NCBI GenBank assembly: GCA_016647705.1
Contig: CM028328.1
Location: forward strand, 39,780,501 to 39,844,500
DNA length: 64,000 bases
Source: Eucommia ulmoides
Lineage: Eukaryota; Streptophyta; Magnoliopsida; Garryales; Eucommiaceae
Reading direction: 5' to 3'
In this document: piece by piece, positions 20,889 through 32,936 of the stretch
Layout: each line of letters starts with the position of its first letter
How positions within the stretch are numbered: position 1 is the first letter of the stretch
Made by a program: the position numbers and the translations under genes
The notes under the pieces: generated by a model
The model's database searches: none
Told to the model about the DNA's origin: nothing
The model's input: the letters and a program-made list of their open reading frames with translations, nothing else

Positions 20889-22824
20889 AATCTATTATAT
20901 CAAATCTACTTAGACTAAATAAACAATTAAATGGCTCGGTGTTACACCAACGGGTAAAATCCTAATAATTAATTCTTAAAAAGTATTTTTTATAAAAAAT
21001 AAACACATCGGCAAATGTATTCAAGGATTTACATCAATAATCCCGAATTTATTTTTCATTACCACCGACAAATATCGAGATGAACCAATTCAGCTTCTCA
21101 ATCCAGTAGTTAATCTATCTCCTCCCAAACCTGCAGGTTGGGGCATATTTTACACTACTAATAATCACAAAGCACACTAGGAATTGTCGGATTAGATTTC
21201 CCTAACTAAACTTATCCAATTGCTACCCTAGTTAGAGATATATAGGCAACCCATATACGGGTTCGGTCACCATTAAATAAAAATCCTCTATCAATCGGGA
21301 TTGAATCACGTCAACTTTAAAATCCTCCATCAACCAGGATTGAATTACGTCAACCTAAAAATCATTCATCAATAATTTAGAACTACGCCTCGACCTGATC
21401 CTTGGTTATTCGCTAAGGTACGTAAGAAACCCAAGTGGGTCTAGTCGAATCAAAGAAAGGTTGACCTCACAACATTCTCTTAGCCTTGTATCAGGGAAAT
21501 CTTCGGAGAAGTCCCAGGACTTCCGTGAGAAGCCTTTGTCAAACCTATTGTTAGGTAAAACAACAAAGGATACCTGTGCACGACTACGCTTTAACCTGAT
21601 CCTTGATAATTAACCAAGATATGTAGGAAACCCTTGTGGCTGCGGTCAATAATCTGAAAATCAGCATAGGGAGGGCAACTACATTTCAACTTAATTCCTA
21701 ACCTACGAAATCAACGTATGTAGATAACCCATGTGGGTTTCGGACATTTGATGATCATCGTCTAAAACAAATGGCTAAACGTAAATTCTAAATCAAAATA
21801 CATAAATGACCCAACGAGGTTCTTGGTCTCAAACGGACATTAAAAGTTATACGCTCAATTCAAGATATATGGGCAACTTATGTGGGCTCTGTCATATTCT
21901 TCGAACGCTAAGGAAATAAACTTGCGCCCCAGCTAGAGTTGCGGCACGTTATATCCGATTTTTCCATTGATATTCTGTGATAGGATTCACCCTAACTAGA
22001 GTTGAGGCACATTATATCAAATTTCTCTGTTGAGATTTATTGAGAAATTCATTAGTTATGACTGAAGAAAAAAATCCAAAAATCTATGAATAAAATACAT
22101 AACCCCTAAAATAAACAAGCATTATCAAGCCGCAGTCTATGATTGGGGCATATTTTATCCGAGGTTAGATTTTCCACAGAAAATTTTCTAGTCCTCATCA
22201 AGCAATCCAGGGTGGAATGTGGCCAAGAAACTCCACTAAGTGTCAAGTTTTCCCAAGAGTTTTCTCCGGTGAGAATTTTCTCAATCAGTTTCAATCATGT
22301 ATTGATATGACGACCCAAGAATCAATTTTTCTAACCAAGAAGCCTTTCCGCCAAATATCAATTTAAATTGCATATCCGAACTAAATTTGACCTAATTCTT
22401 GGTTAAGTTTGAGATATGTACGCACCCTAATGGGGTTCGGTCAATCCAGCTCATAAAATCAATATCTAAATATACTACTTTAATGTCGACCTCAGTCTTA
22501 GACTGACAATACACCCCAGAATTGATTTCTCTAACCCAGAACCATTCCACCTAATTCTGATTTACTTTACCTGTTAGAACTGCATTTGACCTGATTCTTA
22601 GTTAAATTTGAGATATGTAGAAAAGCTCCTAAATGGGCACGATCATGACCAAAATATGGAAATAATTCATCAGAGATGGAAATTAGTCATCAAAACTATG
22701 GTGATCCTCAATGATAGGTCATTCAACCTCATTTGAGAAAGTCTGTAGTAATTCTCAAGGATCGGTCATTCAGCCTCCTTTGAACAAAATATGGAGTATA
22801 CTCAAGGATGGTCATTCAGTCTCC
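20889..22824 (+). other. Tat/Ogre-like noncoding region with hairpin modules
   Basis: Five or more double-hairpin modules on + are readable near 21240, 21391, 21594, 21700, 22390 and 22587, with varied decay. Words such as ttggggcatattttatc recur (about 21140 and 22143). This is consistent with a Tat 3' untranslated region. No gene is seen. Confidence 0.55.
22707..22824 (+). repeat. Three-copy 47-bp tandem repeat
   Basis: The unit ctcaaggatcggtcattcag followed by cctcctttg begins at 22707, 22754 and 22801. The array stops exactly where the inverted LTR begins. Confidence 0.8.
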
Positions 22825-23439
22825 TAACACACCTCGAATTTTGATAGCAGAAGAAGTAGAGAATTGGGAAGAAGATGAAAACAAATTTCATCATTTTTCT
22901 CTCTAAGTCGTCCAAATCTGTCCATTTTGAAAATGATTTTTCAAGGGCTTTTCTAAGCATCGATTTTGAAAAACTTCATGGGTTGGGATTTTATGTTAAA
23001 AAAGAAGTTTCCACTTAGCATGAGCTTAAATGGTTTGCTAGGTCACCAGAATTTTGAAAATTCAAAAAATGGCTCATGTTTTGAGTTTCTTTGGTCTATG
23101 TACCAGAGATATCTTTTAAGTTTAGGAGTCGTTTATGCTTAGGAAAAGTGTTAGATATCCCAAGATACCCGTCCGAAGACGATACCTCATTCTAAATAGA
23201 TATTCACTGTAAATAATATCCAAACAGTTTTCTTTAATTGCTTAAACAAAAACAATTCTCTTTTTAATTAAATTTCGCCTTTTTATGTTGTTTTGCATGA
23301 TATAATGTAAAGTAGGTAGATACTATAGCTAGTAATAGTCAGCGACACCTAATAACAGTTTATATGTATAGATAGTAATGTAAATATGCTAGCTATACTA
23401 AATTAAATGCAAACTAAGACTAAGTTGTTTGGATGTGCT

Positions 23440-23830
23440 ACCGAACCCACACGTGGGTTGCCTACGTATCGTAGATCGTTGAAAATTAGGTCATTACGTA
23501 GTTTGCTCTGGTTAGGGTGGCAAATTGTTTTTCAATTGTTTATGGTTACCGAGCCTGAATTGTGGGCTGCCTACGTACTTTGGGTGGTTACCAAAGATCA
23601 TATCAGACATAATTCAATCTTTTCTTGTTAAAGGAAAAAATTTTATTATTAAAGGTGTGACCGAACCATTATGGCCTGCCTACATACTTTGGGTGGTCAC
23701 CAAAGATTAGGTCGAACATAGTTTAGTCTTGTCTCGTTTAAAGAAAAGGTTTGTTATTAAAGGTGTGACCGAACCGACATGGGCTACCTACATACTTTGG
23801 ATGGTTACCAAAGATCAGGTCAGACGTAGT
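23440..23830 (-). repeat. Tandem double-hairpin modules, about 108-bp period
   Basis: Four copies on - start near 23440, 23547, 23656 and 23765. Each has a GACC..GGTC outer pair, a CTTTGG/CCAAAG stem, the TACGTAGG core and a second GGGTT/AACCC-type stem. Confidence 0.8.
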
Positions 23831-24922
23831 TCAGTGTTGTGAGGTTGAAAGCTGGGTTGGTTTTAGTTAAAGATTAGCTTATTTTAGTTAATTTCAGTTA
23901 ATTGTTAGTTGGTTTTGGTTTGAACAACCTGAATCACAACCTTAATTAGCTATAATTAACAGTTTTTAGAGTTGTGAACAACCTAAATTACAACCCTAAT
24001 TAGGTTTATTATTAGTTGCTTTTAAGTTGTAAACAACTTGAATCACAACATGATATGTACATAACACTATTTGATTTCGTCAAAAGCACCTTAAATTAAC
24101 CCATTCATTTTGGTTAATTTAGTGTTAGTGTGTGATTTGTCTAGCTAAAAAAGAAAAGAAATACGATATTCTTAAGATAATCGTAGAGACTATGCACAAC
24201 TCAAGGTGTAATAGAAGTTTTATTTGAATCCTCACATGTTCTTAACATGTTCTCGGATGATTTGATGTTTTTGAATGTTCTTAAATATTTTTTAATATTC
24301 ATGAGATGATTGAAATGATTTTGTATGATTTGAGTCTGGTTTGGTTGTTATAGTTAAAATTAGGTGTTTGCTTGATTTTTTTGACAAAATCAAATGCTCG
24401 TTTGGTTGTTTTAGTGTTTGTTTGGTTGTTTATGGGGTTTATGTGTTATGTACATGAAATTTAAGTGTGTTAACTATATGATCATGCTATATACAAGTAA
24501 TATTCACAAGTTAAACCAAAATAATAGGAGGTTTTGAAGAAACATACCTACTTAAGGTATGTAGTCTTCCCTATCTCCTTTTCCTCCTTGATCTTCTTGG
24601 TCGGTGGTCGATAGGTGGTCGTCGATTCCTCAAGTTCTTAGATAAGAACCCAATAACACCCTACTTAGGGGATGTAATCGTCCCTAAGTAGCTAATCGCC
24701 TTTCCTCCTTGATCCTTTTTGCTTGGTATTGATCGGTGGCCATCGATCATCCAATTTCTTATTCTAAGAACTTCAAGAACACCTTCCAGGATCGGATTTT
24801 AGTAGAATAACGACGTGTTATTTGATAAATATTCTTGAGAGGCCTAGGACTTGAGAGATTTGCTCGAGTTTAGAAAGAGAAGTTAGGCCTTCAAGACTTG
24901 CAAAAAGGAGGAGAGAGCCTTG

Positions 24923-24930
24923 TATTTATA
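24923..24930 (-). promoter_or_regulatory. Probable TATA box of the inverted Tat LTR
   Basis: On - this reads TATAAATA, preceded by a GC-rich GGCCCCTAGG stretch. The equivalent CTATAAATAG in the + copy is at 60221-60230, also after a GC-rich run. Confidence 0.6.
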
Positions 24931-26104
24931 GGCCTAGGGGCCTGCAAAATGGCCAATGCGTAGGCCATCCCAGGTTGTTCCCTAGGGGGTGTTTAGCCTA
25001 AGGGACTAATTTTCTTGCCCTTGTATTGTTTGGCTTGGAACAAATTTGGGATGGAAGGTTGGATTCTCAAAGATTTGGTAATCATTACCAAATCGTTTCA
25101 AAGATTTGCTAAATATTGGCAATCATCACTAATGATTGACAATCATTACCAATCGTTAGCTCTCCTCCAATCAAAATCCTTGCACATGGGTGCATTTACA
25201 ACTTGATGTGACATATTCGGTTCATTTTAGTGGCTAAGTATCGGTTAGTTTGACTATTTTGGTTTGGTCATCATAAATGCTTCCAAGGTGAATTGTAGCT
25301 AGTCTTGAGGTGTCACTTTGCATTTAATGCTAAGTGATGAGTCATTGCTTGCTGACCACTCCTATGGTTGGGTTTGGATGGAATCAGGTTAACTTACCTT
25401 ATAATTGATGGTTGATTTTCGAGTTTCCTAGTTACCCTTAGATATTTTGGTGAAAATATCTAGGTTCAATATATCCGCCCCTTCTATGTCATCCCTAAGA
25501 ATTTAATGCTTGATGGGATATGCATTTAATGCATTGCTTGGAGGCAACATATTCAGTTTAGTTTCAGTAACAGGTCGTCACAAGTAAAGGGTTTCGATAT
25601 TCTAAGATATTTTGTTTAAAATATCTAGATACCATGAATATGGTCTTGACATGTCATCCCAAGAATTTAATACTTGATGGGATGGGCATTCAATTCTAAT
25701 TGAATGTTTTACTTAGATGGCGAACCGAATCGGTTTAGTTTCGATAACGGTTGGTTGTACCCTAAGTGTCTTGGTTCCCTTCCTTAGCCATTTGGTAGGA
25801 AACTTCTAGGAAGTTTCCTAGGTCATTATAAGGCTTAAATTGTGGGCCTTAAATGATGGCTAGGTCCATGATGCATTAGGCCTAGGGTGGTTTGTCATGC
25901 CTACTTGTATTTAGTGTAAATCCAAGTCAAGCCCGAATTTGTACTTTAATATGAAGATTTTTTTTTTGTATTTAGATCATATTGGATAATACATAAAAAC
26001 CACAAAAAACACAAGAAAATATAAAACTGCTGAATTTGACTGAATTCGGTAAAGTAAACGTTTTGGGTCAACCTCGAAATTCCTAAAATTAAAGGGAGAC
26101 TATG

Positions 26105-27837
26105 ATGACATTATTAAGCTTGATTTTCATTAAATAAACTTTAATATGAATAAAAATTAGTTACTACCCTTCAATTATAATACATTTCATCAAATTACCT
26201 TTGTTACCTACTTTAACCCCTGAAACATTTACTATTACCGGTTTCGTCTATTCGACATCAAAAATATTTCTTTAAATACATGTTTAAAGTTATGATATCC
26301 ATAAATCAAATCAAAAAGACCAAAATCAAGTCTTAAAATTTCAATGACAAGTCCAAATTACCAAAGTAACTAAGGATTAGGACTCAGTGCGAAATCCACC
26401 AAACCGAAGTCATCTTGATTAAGCCATCAAAGCCCATTGAGTCAAGGGCCCAACCAACCATTTAATAGCTCATAAATAATCATTAAATTACCAGGATACC
26501 ACTAAGATATTCTCTACAAAAATATCTAAGGAACCAAGTTACTTGAGAATTAACTAACCATTGTCGAAACTAAACCGATCTGGTTCACCACCTAAGCGTA
26601 CACTTAATCAAGACACTAAATGACCATCCCATTAAGAATTAAATGCTTGGTATGACATGGATGAGCCACATTCAAAGAACTAAGATATTTTGAGCAAAAT
26701 ATCTTAGGAGAAACTAGAATACTTGAATTGTGACTACCCTTTACAAGGAAAACCGAACTGATTCAATCCAAATTGAACCGATTCATTGCCTATTACATAA
26801 AGTGTCCCTATAAAGCATTAAATTTAAAAATAACACATCAAGACTAAATGCATTGAACCTTAAAAGTATTAATGTCAGCTAAACCAAAATAGTAAAAGTA
26901 ACTGGTACTTAACCCCTAAACTAAACCAGAAATGTTAATTCAAGCCATTAATAACCCCATGTTCAACAAATCATATCCAAGATAGGGTAATGATGACTTG
27001 ATCCTTGGTTATTCACCAAGGTACATAGGCAATCCACGTATAGGTTTGGTCACCTATTAATAATGAACTCAAGTTCATTTTGCATAAATGAACTACGTGT
27101 TGACCTGATTCTCATTGATCTGAGATACGTAGGCAACCTATGTACGGGTTTGGTCACCAATAAAATAAAAATTAGTTCATCTTGAACAGTGGAACTAGGT
27201 GTCGACCTGATTTCCCATGGTTACTGGGATACGTAGGCATCCTTTATAAGGTTCGGTCGTTAAAAAATATAAAAATATTTTAAATTCATACACTGTTATT
27301 AGGTTGTCGTTGTTAGTTTAGTTTTAGTTTACCTATTTTTTATTACATCAAAAAATGCATAAAAAGACTAAAACTTAAAAAAGTGAATTATTTTGTTAAC
27401 TCAAACCAAAGAAAGTTACTTGGATTTTGTTTAAATGTCAATATTTGTTTAGACTGAGGTACTGTCTTCGGACATGTGTTGGGGTTCTTAAAACCTTCCC
27501 CGAGCATAACCGACCCACAAACTTAAAAGAAATCTCTAGGACAAGACCTTTACGAGTTAAAATATAGGTCATTTCAAAATAAAAAATGAATTTCTAAAAA
27601 TCCCGATGACCTAGCACACCATTTGATATATGCAAAGTGGTGACTCCTTTTTAAACATAAATCCAAGCCCAAAGAAGTTTTCAAAACCAATGCCTAGAAA
27701 AACCCTTGAAAACCATTTTTCCAAAAATGAACAGATTTAGAGGATTTCTAAAGGGAGGAATGAAACTTGTTTTTCTCTTCTTTCCGATCTCTACTTCCTT
27801 TGCTTTCAACAAAATTCGGGATGCCTCACCACCCGGA
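26105..27837 (+). mobile_element. Tat/Ogre-like LTR, promoter region deleted
   Basis: It is homologous, in opposite orientation, to 22825-25970. The U3 part (about 26400-26990) joins directly at about 26990 to the hairpin-module part (26996-27260), so the TATA box and leader, about 1 kb, are missing. It ends near GGATGCCTCA at 27837. The start is placed at a TG after the purine-rich aaagggagac word and is uncertain. Confidence 0.65.
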
Positions 27838-28979
27838 TATCCACTGGTACTGGGAGGCATCAGCTGATAATACGAACTAGACGGACCAGATGTTCCGGTC
27901 GGCATATGACCTGCATATGGTTGCAGATTCTACATCATCCCACCAAGTTGTTCCATGGAGTTTGCTATTCTTCTAAAACTTGCATCCATTGAAATTGACA
28001 TTCTTCTGACATTATTTGAGAGTCTTATGAAACTATTAAACATCCCATCAAGCATCCAATCTTTCTCTGAGTTTAGTAAATTGCTGAAAATTGTCAAACT
28101 GAGTTTCAAATTGATCCATTCTCTTATTCAAATTTCTGAATCTTATTTCTTCTTCATTTTCCTCATCCTTTCCTTCTCTCTCTTCTCCTCTCCTTCTTAT
28201 CCATCTATTTCCTACGAGCTCATATCCCATTAAAATAATATTAGTTGCATTCAAGTGTGGGGGACATGTCATAGGATGTGCCATCTCGATCAGTAGGAAC
28301 CTCACAATGTTCAAAGATTCTCTTAAGGGCATCAGGATAAGGTACGACCTAAGAGGAAATACTTAACTGATACTTCATGTGTTCAAGCATAATTTAAGCA
28401 AGATCAATACTTTTTCCCTTTATAATAACCAACAACAAATAAAGATCATAATCAGTAACAGTAGCATGACTCCCTCCCTTAGGAACAATGGAATAGGTGA
28501 ATATAGAATGAATAATCCTATTTTCTATGTTCAATGTCCCAGGCTTACTACCGATAAGATTCAAATTCCTACAGACTTGATTTACACTAAAGTTTTGCAT
28601 AAGCCACAGGAAATTGTTAGCTAGATTAATATTCCCGCTATGAATTTTCAGTATTTGAGCAAACTCATCAATTGACAAATCAATATCCACACCATTAATA
28701 TATAAATATATAGAGTTATCTTCAATTGTTAGGTTAGTATAGAACATCTTCACCCAATGAGACAACCATGGATTATTTTGTGGGTGGCAGAAAATAAATC
28801 CAACCCAACCTTTTAAAAGTTCCCTCAATATTCATATGATTGTTTCTCAAATTCGCGAAATTCACTGTTTGGCATACACAACTCTACGATGCACCATTTC
28901 TTCATCATATTTTTTTCTCATGTTCTTTATTCCAAAATAACTTAGTATCAAAATTGAGTTTCTTATGGTTTTTCCTTTC
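27838..28979 (-). pseudogene. Decayed 'putative plant transposon protein' ORF
   Basis: Three - strand frames (28394-28828, 28048-28332, and one through about 27838-28047) form one broken protein. Upstream fragments continue to 28979, where the Athila-like element cuts it. Landmarks: a motif with WLSHWVKMFYTNL, an IxVPKGGSHATVTDYDLYLL block, a GNRWIRR segment followed by a charged E/R/K coiled-coil stretch, and a Pro/Ser/Gly/Tyr-rich tail. This layout recalls the family named 'putative plant transposon protein' (Pfam Transposase_32), common in plant repeats, whose biochemical role I do not know. At least two frameshifts and several stops are present. The 3' end is lost at the LTR boundary 27837/27838. 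Confidence 0.6.
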
Positions 28980-30251
28980 TGTAGTGCGTATATTACGTCG
29001 CTACTTTCACTGCAAGTGTACGGGTCAAGTTTTAGTATAATTGGAAGAGTAAGGGTTGTCGTATCCACAGGGATTGGTTTAGATTATCGTTAAGTACCGT
29101 AATTGTCATAACCTAACTTTATTTAGGTGATAAAAAATAGGTTTTTATAATAATTATAAATTAAACTAATTATACTAGTATGACGTTTATGGGAAAATAT
29201 TGCCTAGAGATTCACTTCGTTCACTTAAACGTGTTCGTTTCAATCAAGTTTACATTAACGACATTCCAATCTATTCGACAATCTAGGTATCGAAAACTCA
29301 CTCACTATCTCTCCCGGGTGTAGAGTGAATGAATATGTGATTTCTTGTCAACGCCGAAGTCCCCCTTGAGTGTCTATACGACACTTGGTCACATGAGTCT
29401 TGCTCCAACCTCACGGATTGCATACCTTCTAACTTCCTCCCAGGTAATTAGATCGTCACGTTGTGTTTAAACCCTAATTCGAATTCAGGTTTACCTCTCC
29501 CAAGTGTCAAACCCCGATTTCTTAATATATCTAAACAAGCATATAAATGAAGAAGAACGGTAAACACAATCAAATAGGCAAGAACAACCGATAACGAAAC
29601 AAAGATTAAACCAAACGACGTATATTAATAAACTAAATCAATCCCATAGATAATAAGTGTTCAGCTCATTGGCATAACCATATATTCAACGATAAACAAA
29701 ATATACATGTTCAAACAACCAAAAACAACTTAAGAATAAAGAGAGAAACAAGGGAGAATAGTCGTTATCTAAAGGTGACGTCCGTAAAAACCGCTCTGAT
29801 CTTATTTTTCTCTTCTCCAACTGAGCTCCTCCTCTTTGGTCAGTTGAGATCTTCTTAGAACACTCAAAAACACTCCCTAGGTGTTCTAAGAATAGTGGGA
29901 AATAATGGGAACAAAAATGGAACAAACAAAATATCTAGAAAATATCCTAAAACAGGTGGCCATTGACCACTGCAGCGGTGGGCATATCGGTAGGCTTTCT
30001 GCTTTATCACCGCTACAGTGGTGAGCAATCAGACGGAACTCTCTATTGTTTCACCACTGCAGCGGTGAAACTACTTCTTTGAATATTTGATCCTCTTGAT
30101 CGTTTTTCCACCGCTTTTCTCTTTTTTCGACCATTTTCGCTCCTAACCCCTATTTTGAACAAAAATAAATAAAAACAAATTAAAACTTAATAAAAATACT
30201 CGAAAACTACAAAATTCAGTTTGGAAATAGATAGATAAAATCCACCTATCA
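28980..30251 (-). repeat. 3' LTR of the Athila-like element
   Basis: It aligns with 32937-34236 throughout. It holds three copies of the 16-bp palindrome CACCGCTGCAGCGGTG or near variants at about 29966, 30008 and 30052. On -, LTR transcription would run leftward. Confidence 0.9.
29965..30068. repeat. Palindrome array, CACCGCTGCAGCGGTG type (3' LTR)
   Basis: Three near-perfect palindromes about 42-44 bp apart. Each contains CTGCAG or CTACAG flanked by CACC(G/A) and (C/T)GGTG. Confidence 0.85.
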
Positions 30252-30265
30252 ATACCCCCAAACTT
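30252..30265 (-). promoter_or_regulatory. Polypurine tract of the Athila-like element
   Basis: On - it reads AAGTTTGGGGGTAT directly before the LTR start TGATAGG. Confidence 0.85.
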
Positions 30266-32284
30266 GGAATTTTGCTAGTCCTCGAGCAAAACACCCACGC
30301 AATAAAATAAACTACCACAACTATTAACGAATTTAATTACTAAAAACGAAAAACACAAATGAACTAAAAAATAACAACGTGTAAGTTTTGAAATTCATCT
30401 AATGAAAAAAAAAAATTCCTCATCAGCCCCCAATCATATCGATTTCAAGAGTAAAAAGCACCATGTGGTATTCTAGAATTTTAACATTCAATAGCAGTAA
30501 GCACCATTCTAGATCATGTTCAAGTGTGTGTGTGAAAACTCAATCATACAAATATCCAGCGATCGGATTAGATTATCCACCAATAAAGCTCATGACTAAA
30601 ACCAATAAGGTATAAGAAATCCATATACCAGATTGGGTTCTACTCTTCACTAATGTAGGCTTGGAAATTCAAAAAGATCAATAGGACTTGGTTTGGTTTT
30701 GGGAAAATGTCCAAGGGTATATCAGGAATATAAAAATAGGTTAACGTTATTAACTTAACGATACCCGAGGCACAACGCTTGGCTCAATCACACTCGTAAC
30801 CCCACACAGATTAATTAGAAATAACCCTGAACTTATATTTAAGAACGTCGTACTCACTTGTCAAAAGAAACTAAAATTTAACTATATTTACATATGGGTT
30901 TTTTTTTTACAAGAGACCATACCCCCAAACTTATTCGATTATAACAATTTCACGGGTGTGGTTAAAATGAAAGAAAAATGACAAATGAGTACTCGAATAC
31001 CGAACCAATCAAAAGTTCGTCCAAAACTCAATCGCTCACTTCAAGTAGCATAACAAACGCCAACTTGATTTCACTCGATTTGTGCCTTAGGTTTAGCGAT
31101 AAAGGTTTAGAAAAGCTTTAATTGGCCGGGGTATTTGTTACGCGTTCAAAATTGAAACGGCTAATAGGCTTCGACAAGGTAACGAGGGATAAATGATATT
31201 ACATGGTAAGCTTCAAAGGCTAAAGTGATCAAAATGAATACCTAAATCATATCTCCTGAACTACCTCACCTAGGATTTTACCTCGAATTTCCCCCAAATT
31301 GGGTTCTAGAATTCCTATTGTCATGAACTTGGCTAATGGATAATCGGTGTTAAATCAATAGATAGCTAGTATATTGAGTTTAAGTGATCATCCATGTTAG
31401 TATCCACAATAAATTTTACCACAACGAAATGTCAATCACACAGAACACACATGAATGGGTATTACGCCTGACCTCGAGAAACAACTTGGGGATAATATCA
31501 TCATTCGGTAATGGTCCAAATGAACTACAAAACTCAGCACACAACAACAACAAACATACTACAAACATAAACATACTAACACTAAACTAAACAAGCATGC
31601 ATACAGTTAGACAATAAAACATAATAGCATACTACATATCACTCCCAAATTTAAAACGGACAGTGCCCACAATAACCCATCAGCAATCCTAATAAAGCAT
31701 GATAACGAAGACAGGAGTTTAGAAGACGTACCTAGGAGGTAAGACAAGCTCACCTCCGAATCAAGTCGGCAGTGACGTAGCTAATTTATTTTTGGACTTG
31801 GGTTACCTCCGAAGAAGCACTTGATTTAAGGTCTTCGGCTTGACACGGAGAAGGGCTCGTCAAAGAGCAACTTCCGCCCATAGTAAGTGTCGGACAACAT
31901 TACATATGGGTCTTGGTTCAGAACTCTCTCAAAACTAGCGAGATTTGGCATTATTCAGCTCAAGCTCTCAACTTTATTCAACTCTGTATCATGTGCTTGA
32001 GTTTCTTGAATGTACGGTGAAAAAGGCAATGAAGGACAAGTGAGCCACATAAGATCTTCATAAATGTGATCATCTTGGATTGGTGGTGGCAACACTTGGT
32101 GGATCTCAAATGGCAAATAATCACAAGTGTTATCTTGTGATTTTGCAATGTCTTCGAACTAATCCAAGTTCCTCCCACTTGTTTCCAGTTCCTCGTGGTG
32201 GCTTTCAATGCATATGGCGTTTGTGTCTCTCAGTGCCACCACTTTCGACTCGGCCTCAACAAAGCAGATTAGCTGACCGATTTA
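30266..32284 (-). other. Noncoding interior of the Athila-like element
   Basis: This is about 2 kb with no supported coding sequence. On -, the part next to the 3' LTR carries the ctcgaggactagcaaaatt word usual before Athila polypurine tracts. Short - frames at 31978-32208 lie downstream of gag but show no domain. Confidence 0.5.
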
Positions 32285-32803
32285 CATCTAAAGAGATGTT
32301 ACGGTCGCATCAATTTCTGCGCTGGTCATCTCAATATTGTCAAGATGATCCTCATGCTCATTGAGTTGATCATTCAACTCCCTCCAGAAAACCTGAGTCT
32401 CCCCTATAAATTCTGCTAACATTTCCTCAAGGGTGAAGGAAAACTCCTCCTATTGGTTTGGGGTGTCAATCCATGGAGCCAAAATGGTGAAACTATCCCC
32501 CAAGCTTTGGTAGCTTGTTGAATAATTCCAATTGTGAAAATCATACTCCACCATGTCTTCCAACGATCGATAAGCTTCGCCCACGGTTAATTGGTCGAAA
32601 GAGGTGGTACCGTTTTCTCCTTCAACCCAATTTCTTGTTGCGGCTAGTAATCCATCGAGGAAGTTTAGTAATCGACACTCCCTCAGGAAATGATGATTCG
32701 GAAACTGAAACAACAACTCCTTGTATCGATCCAAAGCACAATAAAATGGCTCGGAATCTCGTTGAAAGAAATGCAACAATACTTTTTGATCTAGCATCTT
32801 CAA
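32285..32803 (-). pseudogene. Athila-type gag remnant
   Basis: This encodes a retrotransposon gag (capsid-like) segment on -, starting 110 bp after the primer-binding site. The first 117 codons (32450-32803) match the common gag core: a PFYCALDRYKELL segment equal to the family's W-E-RFKELL helix, a CP/FPNHH turn, an NFLDGL motif (usual F-Y-GL), and a T-EAYRSLEDM segment (usual EAYELIEEM). After one in-frame stop at 32450-32452 the same frame continues with an acidic coiled stretch, FTLEEMLAEFIGETQ and NDQLNEHEDHLDNIE, until a TAG near 32290. No zinc knuckle follows. Expression as intact gag is unlikely. The opposite-strand frame at 32515-32862 is a shadow. Confidence 0.8.
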
Positions 32804-32912
32804 GTACCCTGCATGAAAAACAAAACTACAAAGAAAAAATTATAAACAAAATAAATGCCTAAATTAAAATCAAGTTATTTACCCCCAATATCAACAAAAA
32901 TCTAAAAATCGA

Positions 32913-32929
32913 TCCCCGGCAACGGCACT
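32913..32929 (-). promoter_or_regulatory. Primer-binding site, Athila type
   Basis: On - it reads AGTGCCGTTGCCGGGGA, one or two changes from the Athila-lineage TGGCGCCGTTGCCGGGGA site. It is separated from the LTR by the usual aagttttt-like spacer. Confidence 0.85.
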
Positions 32930-32936
32930 AAAAACT

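Larger units (their letters stand above)
22825..25970 (-). mobile_element. Tat/Ogre-like LTR, inverted, about 3.1 kb
   Basis: On -, it ends with the GGTGTGTTA relic of GGTGCGTCA at 22825. Going rightward it contains the conserved 3' end block (22830-23200), four hairpin modules (23440-23830), paired gtgaacaacctgaatcacaac words (23930-24050), a leader, and a TATA box at 24923-24930. U3 sequence resembling 26400-26990 inverted follows. No primer-binding site lies left of 22825, so it is a 3' LTR, a solo LTR or a rearranged copy. The right edge is estimated. Confidence 0.7.

Noticed and set aside
32515-32862. 115-codon + frame
   Set aside because: Opposite-strand shadow of the Athila-type gag remnant, which has clear family motifs on -.
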